Counted from the first letter of the stretch, positions 9,189 to 20,556 are shown. The stretch is DNA of 39,624 nucleotides from Saccoglossus kowalevskii (GCF_000003605.2 NW_003130359.1:277577-317200); one strand, 5' to 3'. Made by a program: numbers and translations. The notes: generated by a model not told the origin, from the letters alone.

Positions 9189-9558
9189 GACCCACCAGCG
9201 AAGTGGGGCGATCAAATCCCTGGCTACCGACCCATCAGAGTCGGACTGGTCACCCGACCCACCAGATTGTGGTGACCCAAATACCCGGCCACCTGGCCGA
9301 CTAGGGTGTGCCACTGACCCTTCAAAAATGTGCCAGTGGAGTGACTCGTATTCCAGGCAATACGATCAGATTGGGTCACCCAAGTCTTTCGCCACCTGAC
9401 TTGCCAAAATGGGCCACCAGAATACCAGGCCACCCAACAGAACATATTAAGGTGGCCCATCGGACCCTCTAGCTCTGGGTTACCTGGATCCCCGGCCACT
9501 TAACCTACCAGATTGGGGTAACCCGAATACCTGGCCACCTGACACACTAGATTGGGTC
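9189..9558. repeat. Degenerate GC-rich minisatellite, about 40-bp unit
   Basis: The unit approximates GACCCACCAGATTGGGGTGA followed by CCCGAATACCTGGCCACCT. Recurrent pieces are CCACCAG/CTACCAG/CCATCAG, GGTGACCC/GGTCACCC and CCTGGCCACCT/CCCGGCCACCT. About eight or nine diverged copies are present. The long minus-strand open frame inside it (9224-9499) encodes the same degenerate repeats (G-H-L, W-x-x-G-P) and is a by-product of the array, not a gene. Confidence 0.8.
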
Positions 9559-10440
9559 CGGGACATTAAACTTAAAACTGGGTAGAGGATGCCACTGAGC
9601 CTTCCAAAATGTGAGCATATTTATGCCCATGTATTGACAAAATCCATACCCATACAAATTTTGCAATCCATATGTATATCAAACAGCGACGAGCATTCTA
9701 TGTAACTATGTTTCAATTTCATTTTTTCTTCATATGCCACTAAAATAAAAAGAAGAAGAAAGGTGCAACACATACCTGTCAATATGAACTTACGCGGGCG
9801 ATAACCGGCAAGAAATAATTCAGTAATTTGGCATTATAACATAACGCTTCAAGATTATTTTTCCCATTGTTCGGTATATGTAAAATAAGATTTCCGTTCC
9901 TAGATAATTAATGGGTTAGATCGAAGATGAACATTGAAGGCGATAACAGTTTGCTTATACGTATTTTCATTTGGCGAGACTTCATTTTGGATGTGTTATG
10001 TGATTTCCATGTGGGTGAGAAGCGAAACAATTATTATAGGCATCAACAAATGCATTGCGATGTCAATCCCATCATTCTTCACATCAGCCAACGGTATGTA
10101 CTTTCAGAATATGTGATTTCATTTTTGGAAGGGGTATTTTAATTAAAACAAGCTACCACAAAAGTTACCCGACTATAGTAAGCAGGCAAGTTAGAATTTC
10201 ATCTATCGTGGGTAAGTTACGATCAGGTAATATTGTTTTTACGAATCTGTTGATTAATTAATTTTAAAATGATTCTATATTTTCAAAATAATACGACCCG
10301 GCTTATACGTTTTGTTTATTCGTGTTTTCAGTCATTTGGGGTTGTTCTACTCCAATTCCGGGACTAAATCATTTTATATCTTGTTATAATGTTGTTGTTC
10401 TAATAATATACTAGTAATGTATTAATTTAAAACTAAATTT
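9559..10440. other. Non-coding region, no feature recognised
   Basis: AT-rich sequence. Overlapping open frames at 9927-10261 in three phases have no recognisable motif and no convincing splice context. Confidence 0.5.
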
Positions 10441-10444
10441 AAGT

Positions 10445-11060
10445 TTGTGGCAAATAGTAACGACAGTACATGCATTGACCAACCTCTCAAACCTAATCCG
10501 AGATAACTATCTAGGTGACGTATTGAACTTACATGAAAAATTTGAAGAGGCCATGACAAACAAAAAGCAAAAGTTAAAAGGACAAAATACATTATTGCAA
10601 CTAAAAAAGAAAATTGGTTACAAACGAAAAATAGGAATTAAAACTTTACTCTCTCTCTCTCTCTCTAATTCGTCCAACTTGAACGTATGGTTGTCAAATT
10701 TGGGGTCTTGAGAGTGCCTGCTAAACAGCTGTAGAAGTGGTATACCTCAAATAGTATTGGTTCTTTCTAGGATTGTCTAAAAGTAGTCCCATAATAGGCA
10801 ACGTTCTACTAAAAAAGAAAATTGGTTATAAACAAAAAATATGAATTAAAACTTTACTCTCTCTCTGTCTATTTCGTCCAACTTGAACGTATGGTTGTCA
10901 AATGTGGGGTCTTGAGAGTGCCTACAAAACAGCTGTAGAAGTGGTATGCCTAAAATAGTGTTGGTTCTTTCTAGGAGTGTCTAAATGTAGCCAACTTTGG
11001 GGAGCTCGGCAGATTTCCATTAGATATTTAAAGACTAAACATGACTTGACTTGACTTGAG
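10445..11060 (+). mobile_element. Probable non-LTR retrotransposon 3' end with internal 208-bp duplication
   Basis: The left part (10445-10600) is an open frame with a charged, coiled-coil-like segment (LHEKFEEAMTNKKQKLKGQ) that I do not recognise. It is followed by two tandem copies of a 208-bp unit and then by TTTAAAGACTAAAC and a terminal simple repeat ATGACTTGACTTGACTTGAG at 11040-11060. A short terminal 5-mer repeat directly after the last unit is characteristic of the 3' ends of several LINE clades. The class is inferred; no reverse transcriptase is present. Confidence 0.5.
10601..10992. repeat. Tandem duplication, 208-bp unit, two copies
   Basis: Copy 1 starts at 10601 and copy 2 at 10809, both with CTAAAAAAGAAAATTGGTTA. 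Both contain a CT-run, TCGTCCAACTTGAACGTATG, GGGGTCTTGAGAGTGCCT, AAACAGCTGTAGAAGTGGTA and TTGGTTCTTTCTAGGA in the same order. Identity is high (only scattered mismatches), so the duplication is fairly young. The second copy is truncated at about 10992. Confidence 0.9.
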
Positions 11061-11283
11061 CTCTAGGCATAATTTTTTGCAAGAAAGAAAACACGATTTC
11101 TCGCGAGCGCTGAGCTTGTTTTAATTGGTTGATGTAGCAAATTAACACATTTTTTGAATTAAAATACAAGTTTAAAAGACGAGTAATTAATCTCTTTTTT
11201 AAAGATGCTGCGTTAATAAATAAACAGATTAACACCTAATAGTACAGTGTAGAGGAAACACAAATAACAAATACCGACCATAC

Positions 11284-11333
11284 CCTTAGACCTTTCTAAG
11301 GTCGATGCACTCACCATGGAGCTAAGCTCCATG
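11284..11333. repeat. Two adjacent perfect hairpins
   Basis: CCTTAGA..TCTAAGG (11284-11301), then CATGGAGCT-A-AGCTCCATG (11315-11333), the second with 9-bp arms and a single-base centre. Direct repeats ATGCACTCACC flank the second hairpin (about 11305 and 11331). Confidence 0.7.
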
Positions 11334-11535
11334 CACTCACCAAGCCCACATTCTAAAACTATTACAAAGAAACAGTTTCATTTCTCTGTTTTTTTCCACG
11401 AACTATTTGACTAGGGGAATCATCAATATTGATGAGTATATGTTTTGTGTGTGTGTTTGTTTGGTTTTTACTCGACGTATATGGCAATAACTAGTGATAG
11501 CTTTGATATAGGAGAATATTATGAGCAATGTCAAA

Positions 11536-11565
11536 CCTCAGACTAGTAGTATTGCTAGTCTGAGG
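11536..11565. repeat. Perfect 11-bp stem, 8-nt loop
   Basis: CCTCAGACTAG (11536-11546) and CTAGTCTGAGG (11555-11565) are exact reverse complements. GTCAAAC-like sequence lies on both sides. Confidence 0.8.
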
Positions 11566-11614
11566 TCAAACACCATTAATTTTTCTGTGTGCGTTTTTTG
11601 TTTTTTTTAAAAAA

Positions 11615-12178
11615 GACGGACGTTTCGGCCACGCGTGTTTTATTCATACGAATATAGGAAGTTTTCTGAAGTTTCGGTCACGGCAGATTCGTGCGTTACA
11701 ATCACGACAATATTAGCAAATAAATATAAATATGCCGTGATTATTTTAATTTTAACATCGGTAAATACACATTCACGTATGCCTAATACAAACTGATAAT
11801 GTATCATTTTAACATCGGCACACATAAGGAAATCACGCCTCATTTTGACAATGAACCAATCCCTACAGCTAACAGATGAACGTACAGCTAATGATTGGGT
11901 AAGATCAGTTAAACACGCATTTTAACTTTAAATTATATGTATGGAGAGGCGAATTAATTGGATGAATATTCTAAATGTAAAAGTACATCACACAGCAAAA
12001 ACGGTAGCTACAAGAGAAAAATGTAGTTATACCGCACTTGTATCGCACGAGTTATTTTAAATTAGCAGATAAATATAAGTATGCTGTAACGAACGGGTTA
12101 TTGAAAAAAATATTTCAAGAATACATTATTTAAAATCATTTTAAGAATTCTAAACGTCCGCGGCCGAAACGTCCGCCA
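11615..12178. mobile_element. Inverted-repeat element ending in GACGGACGTTTCGGCC
   Basis: The left end has GACGGACGTTTCGGCCACG (11615-11633). The right end has GGCCGAAACGTCCGCCAC (12162-12179), which contains a 13-bp exact reverse complement (GGACGTTTCGGCC). Inside, a direct repeat ATTAGCARATAAATATAART followed by ATGCYGT occurs near 11714 and 12063. Size is about 564 bp, with no transposase. The open frame at 11640-11843 (minus) has no recognisable domain. Confidence 0.65.
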
Positions 12179-12546
12179 CAGATTTGCAAGATTACTACTG
12201 TCTGCATTATTTTTCGAAAAAGGTAATTTTCATCAGCTTCTATTACGACGTAATTCAACAAATATAGTTCCGGACCGCTATTGTTGTCTTGTCAAACAAC
12301 TGTGGACAATTTAATTGATTATCTCTGTGTACGCACCACTATCTCTGCATGCAGAGAGATCAGCGATGTAATGTCACTAAAGGTACATGACAAGGAACAA
12401 AATAAGTGTAGCAATGTCATTGATCACAGCTGATTGAATGGTTATTTTTAAGGAAATATTGCGGCTCTCTTGAATGTTGAGCACTCTCGTCCAGATAGTA
12501 ATATGAATTGATAACATATTGCTATGTATTTAGTAGAGTCGTCACC

Positions 12547-12650
12547 TGCGCATGCGTCAGATGGCCACAGCGTGTCATTGTTTACAAACAAGCGTCTGCC
12601 CATGACATTTTGTGTTTTTAGCGTGTGTCGTTTCCCGCGCGTGCGCAGGC
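12547..12650. promoter_or_regulatory. CpG-rich promoter-like cluster (NRF1-type and E2F-type motifs)
   Basis: TGCGCATGCG (12547-12556) is an exact NRF1 palindrome core. TTTCCCGCGC (12631-12640) matches the E2F consensus, and GCGCGTGCGCAGGC (12637-12650) is a second NRF1-like site overlapping it. The cluster is a CpG island in miniature in otherwise CpG-poor DNA. Orientation is unknown. A gene should start nearby, but I could not identify its exons. The open frame at 12524-12739 spans the cluster and has no recognisable motif. Confidence 0.55.
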
Positions 12651-12795
12651 GACGATCCTCTCGCTTTATAACTAAGAAATCACTTGATAGCTTAGGTTTT
12701 ATGAGGTTTGAAAGTGGAACAATTCAAGACAATTATTAAACTATTCGATGAGACACACCACCTAAACTCATGAAAGTGACCCCTCACATGAGACA

Positions 12796-13008
12796 TACTG
12801 TAAAATGACTAATTTTCACTGGGTTTAAATTTCACTGATTTACCATTTCGAGCATATTCAGTGGGTTTTAAATTCACGGTTTCGTCATTTAGATAAATGT
12901 GTTCTATGCTAAATTTTACATATTCACTGTGTTTTAATTTAGCGCGTTTTTCCAGTCAGCGAAATAAGCTAAATTAAAACCCAGTGAATAATTACCCCCT
13001 TTACAGTA
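12796..13008. mobile_element. TACTGTAAA-ended MITE, copy 1 (213 bp)
   Basis: Begins TACTGTAAAATGACTAATTT and ends CCCCCTTTACAGTA, its inverted complement. Subterminal TTCACTGGGTTT / AAACCCAGTGAAT motifs are also inverted, and AGTGGGTTTTAAATTCACGG occurs internally. The same family with the same ends is at 35458-35671 (214 bp). It is non-coding and non-autonomous; TA target duplication is possible. Confidence 0.85.
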
Positions 13009-14150
13009 CTTTCATTTTGTTTCAACTCGACAAATGATACATGGCATGTATGTGCGTGGGAAAGAAACACATTTGCTGATGCTTTCTACACCAATTTGAC
13101 CAGCAATGTTTTAGCGTTTTCCAATTTCGTGAAAAGGTCACGAACTTCTTCTGACTTCACTATGTATTTTAGATACAGTTCTTAAAAGGTATTGCCTTTA
13201 ATTTTGGTTTCGCATTGTCGTTACGAATTAAAACAGCCTTGACAATACAACATTACAATCAAGTTGTCTGTATTATTCGCGTTGTCTTATTACGAAAACT
13301 AGGACACGGGTAGTTGTATGGATTCTTTTATATTAAAAAATAAATTGACAATTCATTACCTCCGAATAAACCCCGCCCATCCTATTTTTTCTCGTGTCAT
13401 TGTACTTTCATAAAGCATGGCGCTCTTCATTTTCATGTCCATGATTCAAGTTGCAGTTTTTACATAATTGATAAGGAATTTCTCTCTGTTACGTTTCATG
13501 TGCCTTTTTGTCTAATTGGGACGGACACTTTAGAAATATAAGTTGTGTGATTCTTTTTAAGAAGAATATATAGAAATTGCTAAGAAAATTGTTATTTGTA
13601 TCGACCAAAGAAAGGTGAGATATTTATTCGGGTTATAATTTATGTATTTATGCATTTGTTACACGACTTCATTATATGTGGCTAGAGTGGTATAACAACC
13701 ATAATCATTACATTAAAAAACTTTTAATTTAATGATTAACACTAACATTTATTATATTTTTATCCAAAATAATTAACACAGACACTTTTCAAAATGTAAA
13801 TGTAAACATCACATTCTATTTATTATGAGAGTGGAAAATTACTCATCTAGGATATATTCGTATACAATTCTGTTTTGGAAGCTCGGGAGAAGTGCGTTAA
13901 TTTCGGTTTCCTAGTGCGTGTCGTAAAAATATGGAATATCTCGTCACACTCAGGCTAGTAAATGAGAACAAAATGTGTGAAATTTTCAAATGAAATCATA
14001 CAAAAAAAATATTATGTGTTATTATGAAGCCAATTATTAGCATTGGTATTGTCATTCGTCTTATAAACCCTAGTTTAAATGTTGGGAATTTGCCAGAATG
14101 TTTTCCGAGAAGGACTTTCCGTGACACTTTGTTCGTTTTTCTAGGGGGAT
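13009..14150. other. Non-coding region between the two promoter-like clusters
   Basis: AT-rich; no exon, RNA gene or repeat was recognised. Confidence 0.5.
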
Positions 14151-14164
14151 ATCGCCGACGTGGG

Positions 14165-14200
14165 CTGGCATTCCCGGCATGCGCAGCACAAAATGGCGCC
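14165..14200 (+). promoter_or_regulatory. Composite ZNF143 / NRF1 / YY1-type core promoter
   Basis: CTGGCATTCCCGGCATGC (14165-14182) resembles the ZNF143/SBS consensus (ACTACAATTCCCAGCATGC), differing mainly at its 5' edge. It overlaps GGCATGCGCAGC (14177-14188), an NRF1-type site. AAAATGGCGCC (14190-14200) matches the YY1 AAnATGGCG core and is oriented as at plus-strand transcription starts. In animals such promoters typically drive broadly expressed genes. Motifs are seen; function is inferred. Confidence 0.65.
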
Positions 14201-14251
14201 GGACGTGTAAACAGCAGTATATTGGACTCAGAATTCCAGATTGGAAGGTTT
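14190..14251 (+). other. Putative noncoding first exon (5' UTR) of an unidentified plus-strand gene
   Basis: Downstream of the composite promoter the sequence runs to GGAAGGTTT followed by GTAAGC (donor at 14252). The ATG embedded in the YY1-like site gives only ATG-GCG-CCG-GAC-GTG-TAA (14193-14210), a five-codon frame that could act as a uORF. A longer open frame spans 14024-14320 but starts upstream of the promoter motifs and has no recognisable domain, so I do not call it coding. No matching downstream exon was found in the next 25 kb. Confidence 0.4.
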
Positions 14252-14257
14252 GTAAGC

Positions 14258-17200
14258 TCATTTCTTCTTAAAATGTCATTGATTTGGCATTATCTTTGTA
14301 AGTACTCAAAGAAATGGTGAAAATCTGTGATACTGATCGAATGTTATGGCAATTTTCTTTTTCCGTATGCCGAAAAATGGTGTCAGCCAGCACTGTCGGA
14401 GGTAGACCCGACATTATAATTCAGATTGCTACGAGCAATATGGACGAGAAGGATTTTAATTAGCTTGCATTTCCTCTTGTTTTGAATGTCACTTAACATA
14501 TGATATAAGAACCAACTGCGATTTTTAATATTTTGGTGAATTATGGATAATCTGATGTCCATTTATCAGTCTTCTTACTGTTTAAGATCTTCGCTTTTCT
14601 CTCTTTCCTACGTCGCCGATGATCGTCGCGCCCTCCCGTCTGATGCTTTGACACGCACAGACTATCCATTGAGCGTCAGCTGTGAGCGTGAAAAATGAAT
14701 GAGAGGGGATCTTCGATCTGAACAATTCGGCACTTTCTTGATAGACTACTTATTAAATGAGCGAATTTCAATTAATGCACGTACTTTCCACTACCGTATT
14801 GATGTTATTTCCTGCTTCAATCTTGCAATTTTCGTCCGTCCTTTCTCACATTGACCTGTACAGTATACCATGAACGAAAACAATGAACCATTTAAAGGTA
14901 AAAACGTGTTCATTTCATGGATTGACCCCTGATAAATATTCGTCTATTGAGATGGCCATATGTTACTCCAAAATGATTTACTAGTAATATAATTTTAAAT
15001 ATTGAAGTAGTGCTTCTGCCAATGTCAGAATCGCCAATAAATGCAACATCGGATCAATATCAATAACTGTGTATATATATTGTATGCATATTCTCATAGG
15101 ATTCAGTGTTTACATTAATTTTCTGTTACTTGTTTCTCAGTAGATATCACAACCCAGTTTTAAATACTACATGAATGTAATAATGATTTTTTTTTGTAAT
15201 ATTTGCCTCAGTAATATTATGTTCTTACTTTTTGAATATTTTTTCCCCCAAAAAACATGAATTACATACATTTACTTCCAATTTACACAAGCTACTGTCA
15301 CAAAATTGTTTCAAGAAAATATTTATAACTCAGGAAAAACCTGTCCACACAGGAAATCACTTGTTCCACTTACATTTAAAGAAACAAAGTATTTATAATT
15401 TTAAAATGTCATCCAGCTAAAATCCATTTCCCTCATAATATTAAAATTGATTTCAGTCTTGTATATCATTCAATCAACCTACCCTAAGGGACATCAAACA
15501 GTGACACTAAACTATACTCATTTTATATCGTAAATTCTGATTTTGTAAAATCTAATCCCCCTCCTCTAAATAATTACACAACAGTTAAAATACTTAGCAA
15601 CCAATTAAAAATACACATGAGAAGTACACATGTGTGTGTATTTATGTGTTCTTCTTATTATTATCTACCAGTTGCTACATTAATCATTGTACATGTCTGT
15701 ATCTTTTCACTATCGACATTACTGCTCAACCCTTTCAGCCTTATTGACATGAGCTGTGCCTGCCCATTATTCTCTGTGGATGCTAATAGGAAATGTAGGT
15801 GAAAGTGTAGATTATTAGAAGAGACCTTTAACTACTATCTATACAACCTCCCACTAGAACACCCACACATGGCCAGCATGATTTTTTCCCCTCTAATAAC
15901 CTTATCATATCAATTTTAAAATTTGCATTGATAAATTTATGTTCTCTGTTTTTTCTAATTTGTAAACTGAACCTCATTGTTTTATGTTTGTCTCCCTATT
16001 TCTGTATTCTTTGAGAATCTAAATAATGACATTCATACCCGTTTCGAAATGCTGCTTGTTTTTCATTTCATATCTTCACCTGCTGTTCTGAACTTGGTCA
16101 TACTGTTTATTTTTTTCAGTACTGAGTTATAACTTGTCATTCTATTAATAATCATACAGTATATTCTTCTTTCGTCAATCCATTATAATGAAAATTGTCA
16201 CTTTCAGTATAAAATAGATTTCTATTTGTATGTGTAACACTGTAGTCTAAATTGGTTTCTGCAGAAAAATTGAAATAATGATCAATTTTGTGGATTTTAT
16301 TTAAATGAAAGGAAGATGAATTATAGTAATTACCAGTAAGCTATGTTGTTATTGTTGTAGTAGTTCAGCATTAGCCATTTACTGAAATAAATGTAGCTTT
16401 ATAAAACAATATTGTCATTTTTTTATGACAAATATTAAAATTAATTATAATAATGAGTTGAACAATGCTAACTGCATGTGGTCGGGTATACTTCTAATGA
16501 CCCATTACCACCTGATGTACATAATTGTTCATGAAAAATTACAATTTTTTGCACCTCTGTTTCATCAAAGATTTTTCTGCTTTGCCTATTGACTTTTCTG
16601 TTACAACAGTCTCTACTTGTTTATCTACTGTGATAGATTTCTTAACTTGGCTTGTGTATGTTTAGGGACAGTCCACACTAATGCAGATAATTCATTTGGG
16701 AGGCAACAGTCAGCAAGTAGATTTTTTAATTGAAATGTCATGTATCATAAAGGAACTGAGAAAAATCTTTTTCGCTTGCTTGTTTGGCAGCCGTAATTTA
16801 TCATCATGTCTATCAGCTGTACGCTCATTTTTATTTATTTATTCAAAACAGTAATTGACTTTTTCAGAGGACAGTGCTTTTAGTCACTGATGTCATACCT
16901 TGATTTATCAACAAAGCTTTACTAATATACCGGTAGTACATGCTGGTAGTTACATGGATTTGACCATGAATTTGTCACCCTATAGTGTTGATAGAGGGAT
17001 GAAATGCCCTCATTATGCGAGGAAGATCCATCTCTATGATTTGCATAACAATGAGTGTATCAGTATCATGCATATATTCAGCAAAGGCAGGAAATGTCTC
17101 TTTCTAATTCTCTGTATTTTTATATGGTAATTTGATGGATGTTTTTTGTTGTATATCCTAACACAAACCTTGTTTGTATGTTCTGACCCAGTGAACATTG

Positions 17201-19473
17201 GAAAAAGTCATTGTTGAGTTTCTTGTACACATTTTCCTTAGTAGTTAGTCCATTAATACAACAATGAGATAGCAAGGAATGATATCAGCAAGGGTCATTG
17301 TAAGGTAGCCTTAAATTAGACAACCATGACATTTCAATCCATGACATCTCTACTCCACTTTATCATGACTGACTGTCCCAAGACACAATGATGCTAAATG
17401 TTGCTGAAGTTTGTCCCTTCTGTCAACTTGAGGGAATCAATGTGTGCAAGCAAATAATGAATTAATTTATAAAGTGTTAAACTGTAGTAGCTGATATAGT
17501 GTATTAATTTTTTATTTCACATAAACTGTACTTTAGCAATTAAAAAAGTTTAACTACATGACTCCTAAAGCAAAAAGACAATCGTCTGGATTTGTGACAA
17601 AACAAAGGTGGTTTAACTTTTCTTACCATTCGTAAAGTGCACATGCAAAGTATTTTTTGTATTTAAAAACAATTATTTGGAATTAAAGAGGCAACAAAAT
17701 AAAATGTACAAATACTTTTGGTGGAAAGAACAAATACCGTATTTGTTCTAGTTTTTATGCTCTAGTATAGAAGAAATCTAACTTCAGACTTCATTGGCTA
17801 ACGAATGTGACTTTTGGGGGAACCTTGATTTTTGTTCTGCAGGTGCTTGTGTTCGGCCGAGCCTGGTTGACACAAGGATAACATATTCAATTTCCATAAT
17901 GCCATATAGAAAGATGGTCACACAGCTCTGTCACGTAATTCCAAACTGGAGTATGGTCTCTGTGGGAAAAATGTACTACATGTACTTGTCAGCACTTACA
18001 CTACTAATCTTGTCTTAAGAAACACAATTTAGTGCAGTTTATTCATCCAAATATTGACATAAAACTATGCTTTGGATAAAACAACCAATGTCCAAAAGTT
18101 GAAATATATTTCTGAAAAGAGTGGTTGATTCTATTGACAAGCTAGTGATAAACTATAGTGAATAAATTTCTACCAATATGGGCTAATCTAATAGTATGAA
18201 TTCAATGAAAAACCAAATTATCATCTGCAGCTGCCCACACTAATTCTCATTGCTCTGTCACTGTTTTCGCAGTGCTGTATCTGTGGGAGTTGTACACAGA
18301 GCTTCAGAAATGTATGTGTATTGCACAAATATGGTACATCAGAAAATATTATTCCTGCATATTCAGATTATTTTGACATGAAGTTTTGCAACGTGGTCCG
18401 ACAGTAGCATGCTGTATTGTCTATGCCACACAAACAACTTAAAGTCTGTACTGGCACCTCTTTTTAACTTCCTGGAATATACACCTCATCATCATCATTA
18501 CATGTGATCACCTAAAAATTCATAATTATGTCTTGAAATTAACTCATACAACACTCCAAATTAGCACTGTACAAACCTAGTAGAAAAGTAATCATCAAGG
18601 TTCGTTACACTTAATTAACATCTCATTCCTAAAATTGTTAAAATGTATCTCCAGCTGAAAAAAATCCTTCAAATTACTCTAGCATTATCATGCTATAAAA
18701 ACAATTAGTAGTGCCACAATAACCAAATAACCTTTGAATTGGGTGGGGTGTCACTCGTATCAGATACAGTACTTGTTTATGTGTCAACTTGGATGACAAA
18801 TACGTACATTTATATGTACTATGCTCAAACACGATTCAATTTGAATGAAATGATTTCCTTCTGTTGATTACTTCTGTTTTTCTTAGCCTAGTTTTGTTTG
18901 ATACTGCAGTTGCAAATGATTTCATATATCGATCTTGCTGAGTGACTTGCTTAAAGTAATCCACTACAATAATCTTCTGCTTCAAGATGACACTCATTAA
19001 TCATTATTATCAAGTTAACCTGGTCATACCGATAATACAATGTCTCACAACAACTTATTGTTTGTCGGGTTAATGCATGGTCCATAACACTGCACTTGGA
19101 AGAATCTGACTGCCAATGCACCAAGAGCATTCACCCTAGAGAGCAAAACATGTATGACTGTCTTAAGGCCATCTAATAAACTACCAAAGGATTTTGTGAA
19201 AATCAGTAATGAAATAGCAAGACTGAAAATGAAGTTGATTGCTTTAGACATCAATGTATTACTTTGTAGTTACATAAACTGGACATGCTTTGTCACATTC
19301 TCAACATAATAATGTGTAAATACATCTACTTCCAATAAAACAAATACTGTATCGATATTTACTAATTGGGATTTGAAAAATAAATAATGTTTGCAAAAAC
19401 CAATTGTCAACAAGTGAATTTTACAAAGATTACTGTAATACCGCTAATGTTATCGAAAGTCAACTATACTTAT
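14258..19473. other. Long region without a supported exon (candidate first intron)
   Basis: Over 5 kb of AT-rich DNA. CpG-bearing sequence continues to about 14700 and then drops. One polypyrimidine-AG site (GATTTTTGTTCTGCAG, ending 17842) is followed by a somewhat GC-richer stretch, GTGCTTGTGTTCGGCCGAGC. It reads open in one frame (17794-18018) but has no recognisable motif and no clear donor. The other open frames (15232-15420, 15617-15802, 16900-17130) also have no motif. Confidence 0.5.
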
Positions 19474-19657
19474 TACTGTGAAATCTGTATTAGAAGCCGT
19501 GGCTTCAATTAAAATGGTACAATGCAACAGAGGGGATACGGCTTCTATTAGAGCATCGACACATATAAGAAATGATGAATTTTTGGTTCTCAATTGTTCA
19601 AAAAACATGGGTGCGACTTCTATTAGCGTTGCGGCTTCTAATACAGATTTTACGGTA
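19474..19657. mobile_element. MITE with about 27-bp terminal inverted repeats (184 bp)
   Basis: The left end is TACTGTGAAATCTGTATTAG followed by AAGCCGTGGC. The right end read on the minus strand is TACCGTAAAATCTGTATTAG followed by AAGCCGCAAC. Internal GGCTTCTATTAGAGC / GACTTCTATTAGCG blocks repeat the motif. No transposase is present. Open frames on both strands (19450-19674, 19478-19666) mirror the inverted repeats and are not genes. Confidence 0.85.
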
Positions 19658-20505
19658 CTTCTATAAGCGCCCAAAATGCTTGCATTCTTTTTAACTTTTC
19701 GAGTGTAATAATTTTTCTTGCTCCATTTTGACTGTTTTTATGTACCGGTATTAACGGTATTCTATATTTGTTTTGTTTTTTTGATAATCTTGGTACAGAT
19801 GAACACAATTTCCCATTGGCTACAATTCCTAATCAAAATTTTAGAAAAAAGTATGAAAAAATTGTGTGGGTTAAAAAATTTTGATCAGTGACAAACGTTT
19901 ATTTTGGCTCTCAAAAGATGTAGCATTAAAGGTTTACAGGTATCGTATCATTTATATCTACAGTTCTTGTATTTATCATATCAATGTTCGCTTTGATGTT
20001 CATTTAAACTTTTGTTATTTCTAAGCAACCAACATGTATTATACACCCATTATACGGTTTTAAATTCACTGGGTGAGTTATATCAAAACTTTCTTATAAA
20101 GGGTTTAAGATCAACTGCTTGCATTCTCACATAATTTTAGAAATAATATTTGTCTTGCAAGTATTTCATTTTTTGAGCTAGAGTGGTTTTAAGCTACTGC
20201 ACTCAACCCTCAAACACATCTGTTGCAGTCTTGGCAAAATCATGTGATTGCCATGAATGTAGGACAAGGAGTGCAGACCGATAGTATCACACACTACCAG
20301 GCACAATGGTATGATATAACTCATGATTTATTTGTTGTCTTTCGGTTTCAAATCCAACGCTCTGATTGGTTCACTCTCAATACCTAACATGACTAGCAGT
20401 GCATACCATCAAAAAAAAAAACTTTAATGCAACATGATAAAACCGAACATGCTAGAAGCCACAATGCAACAGAAAAACCATTATGTCTGTCACGTTGCAT
20501 ACCTG

Positions 20506-20556
20506 CCACAGACCACCCTCTACAACACAACAGTCATAGAGGGTGGTGTACAGTGG
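20506..20556. repeat. Inverted repeat around GACCACCCTCTA
   Basis: CCACAGACCACCCTCTA (20506-20522) and TAGAGGGTGGTGTACAGTGG (20537-20556) pair over 11 contiguous bases and then further after a small bulge; loop about 14 nt. Confidence 0.7.

Noticed and set aside
9224..9499. 91-codon minus-strand open frame
   Set aside because: It is produced by the degenerate 40-bp minisatellite.
14024..14320. 98-codon plus-strand open frame
   Set aside because: It starts upstream of the promoter motifs, runs across them and past a good donor, and has no recognisable domain. The region fits a 5'UTR exon better.
17794..18018. Exon after the TTTTTGTTCTGCAG acceptor at 17842
   Set aside because: No clear donor, no recognisable protein motif, and a frame choice that is arbitrary.
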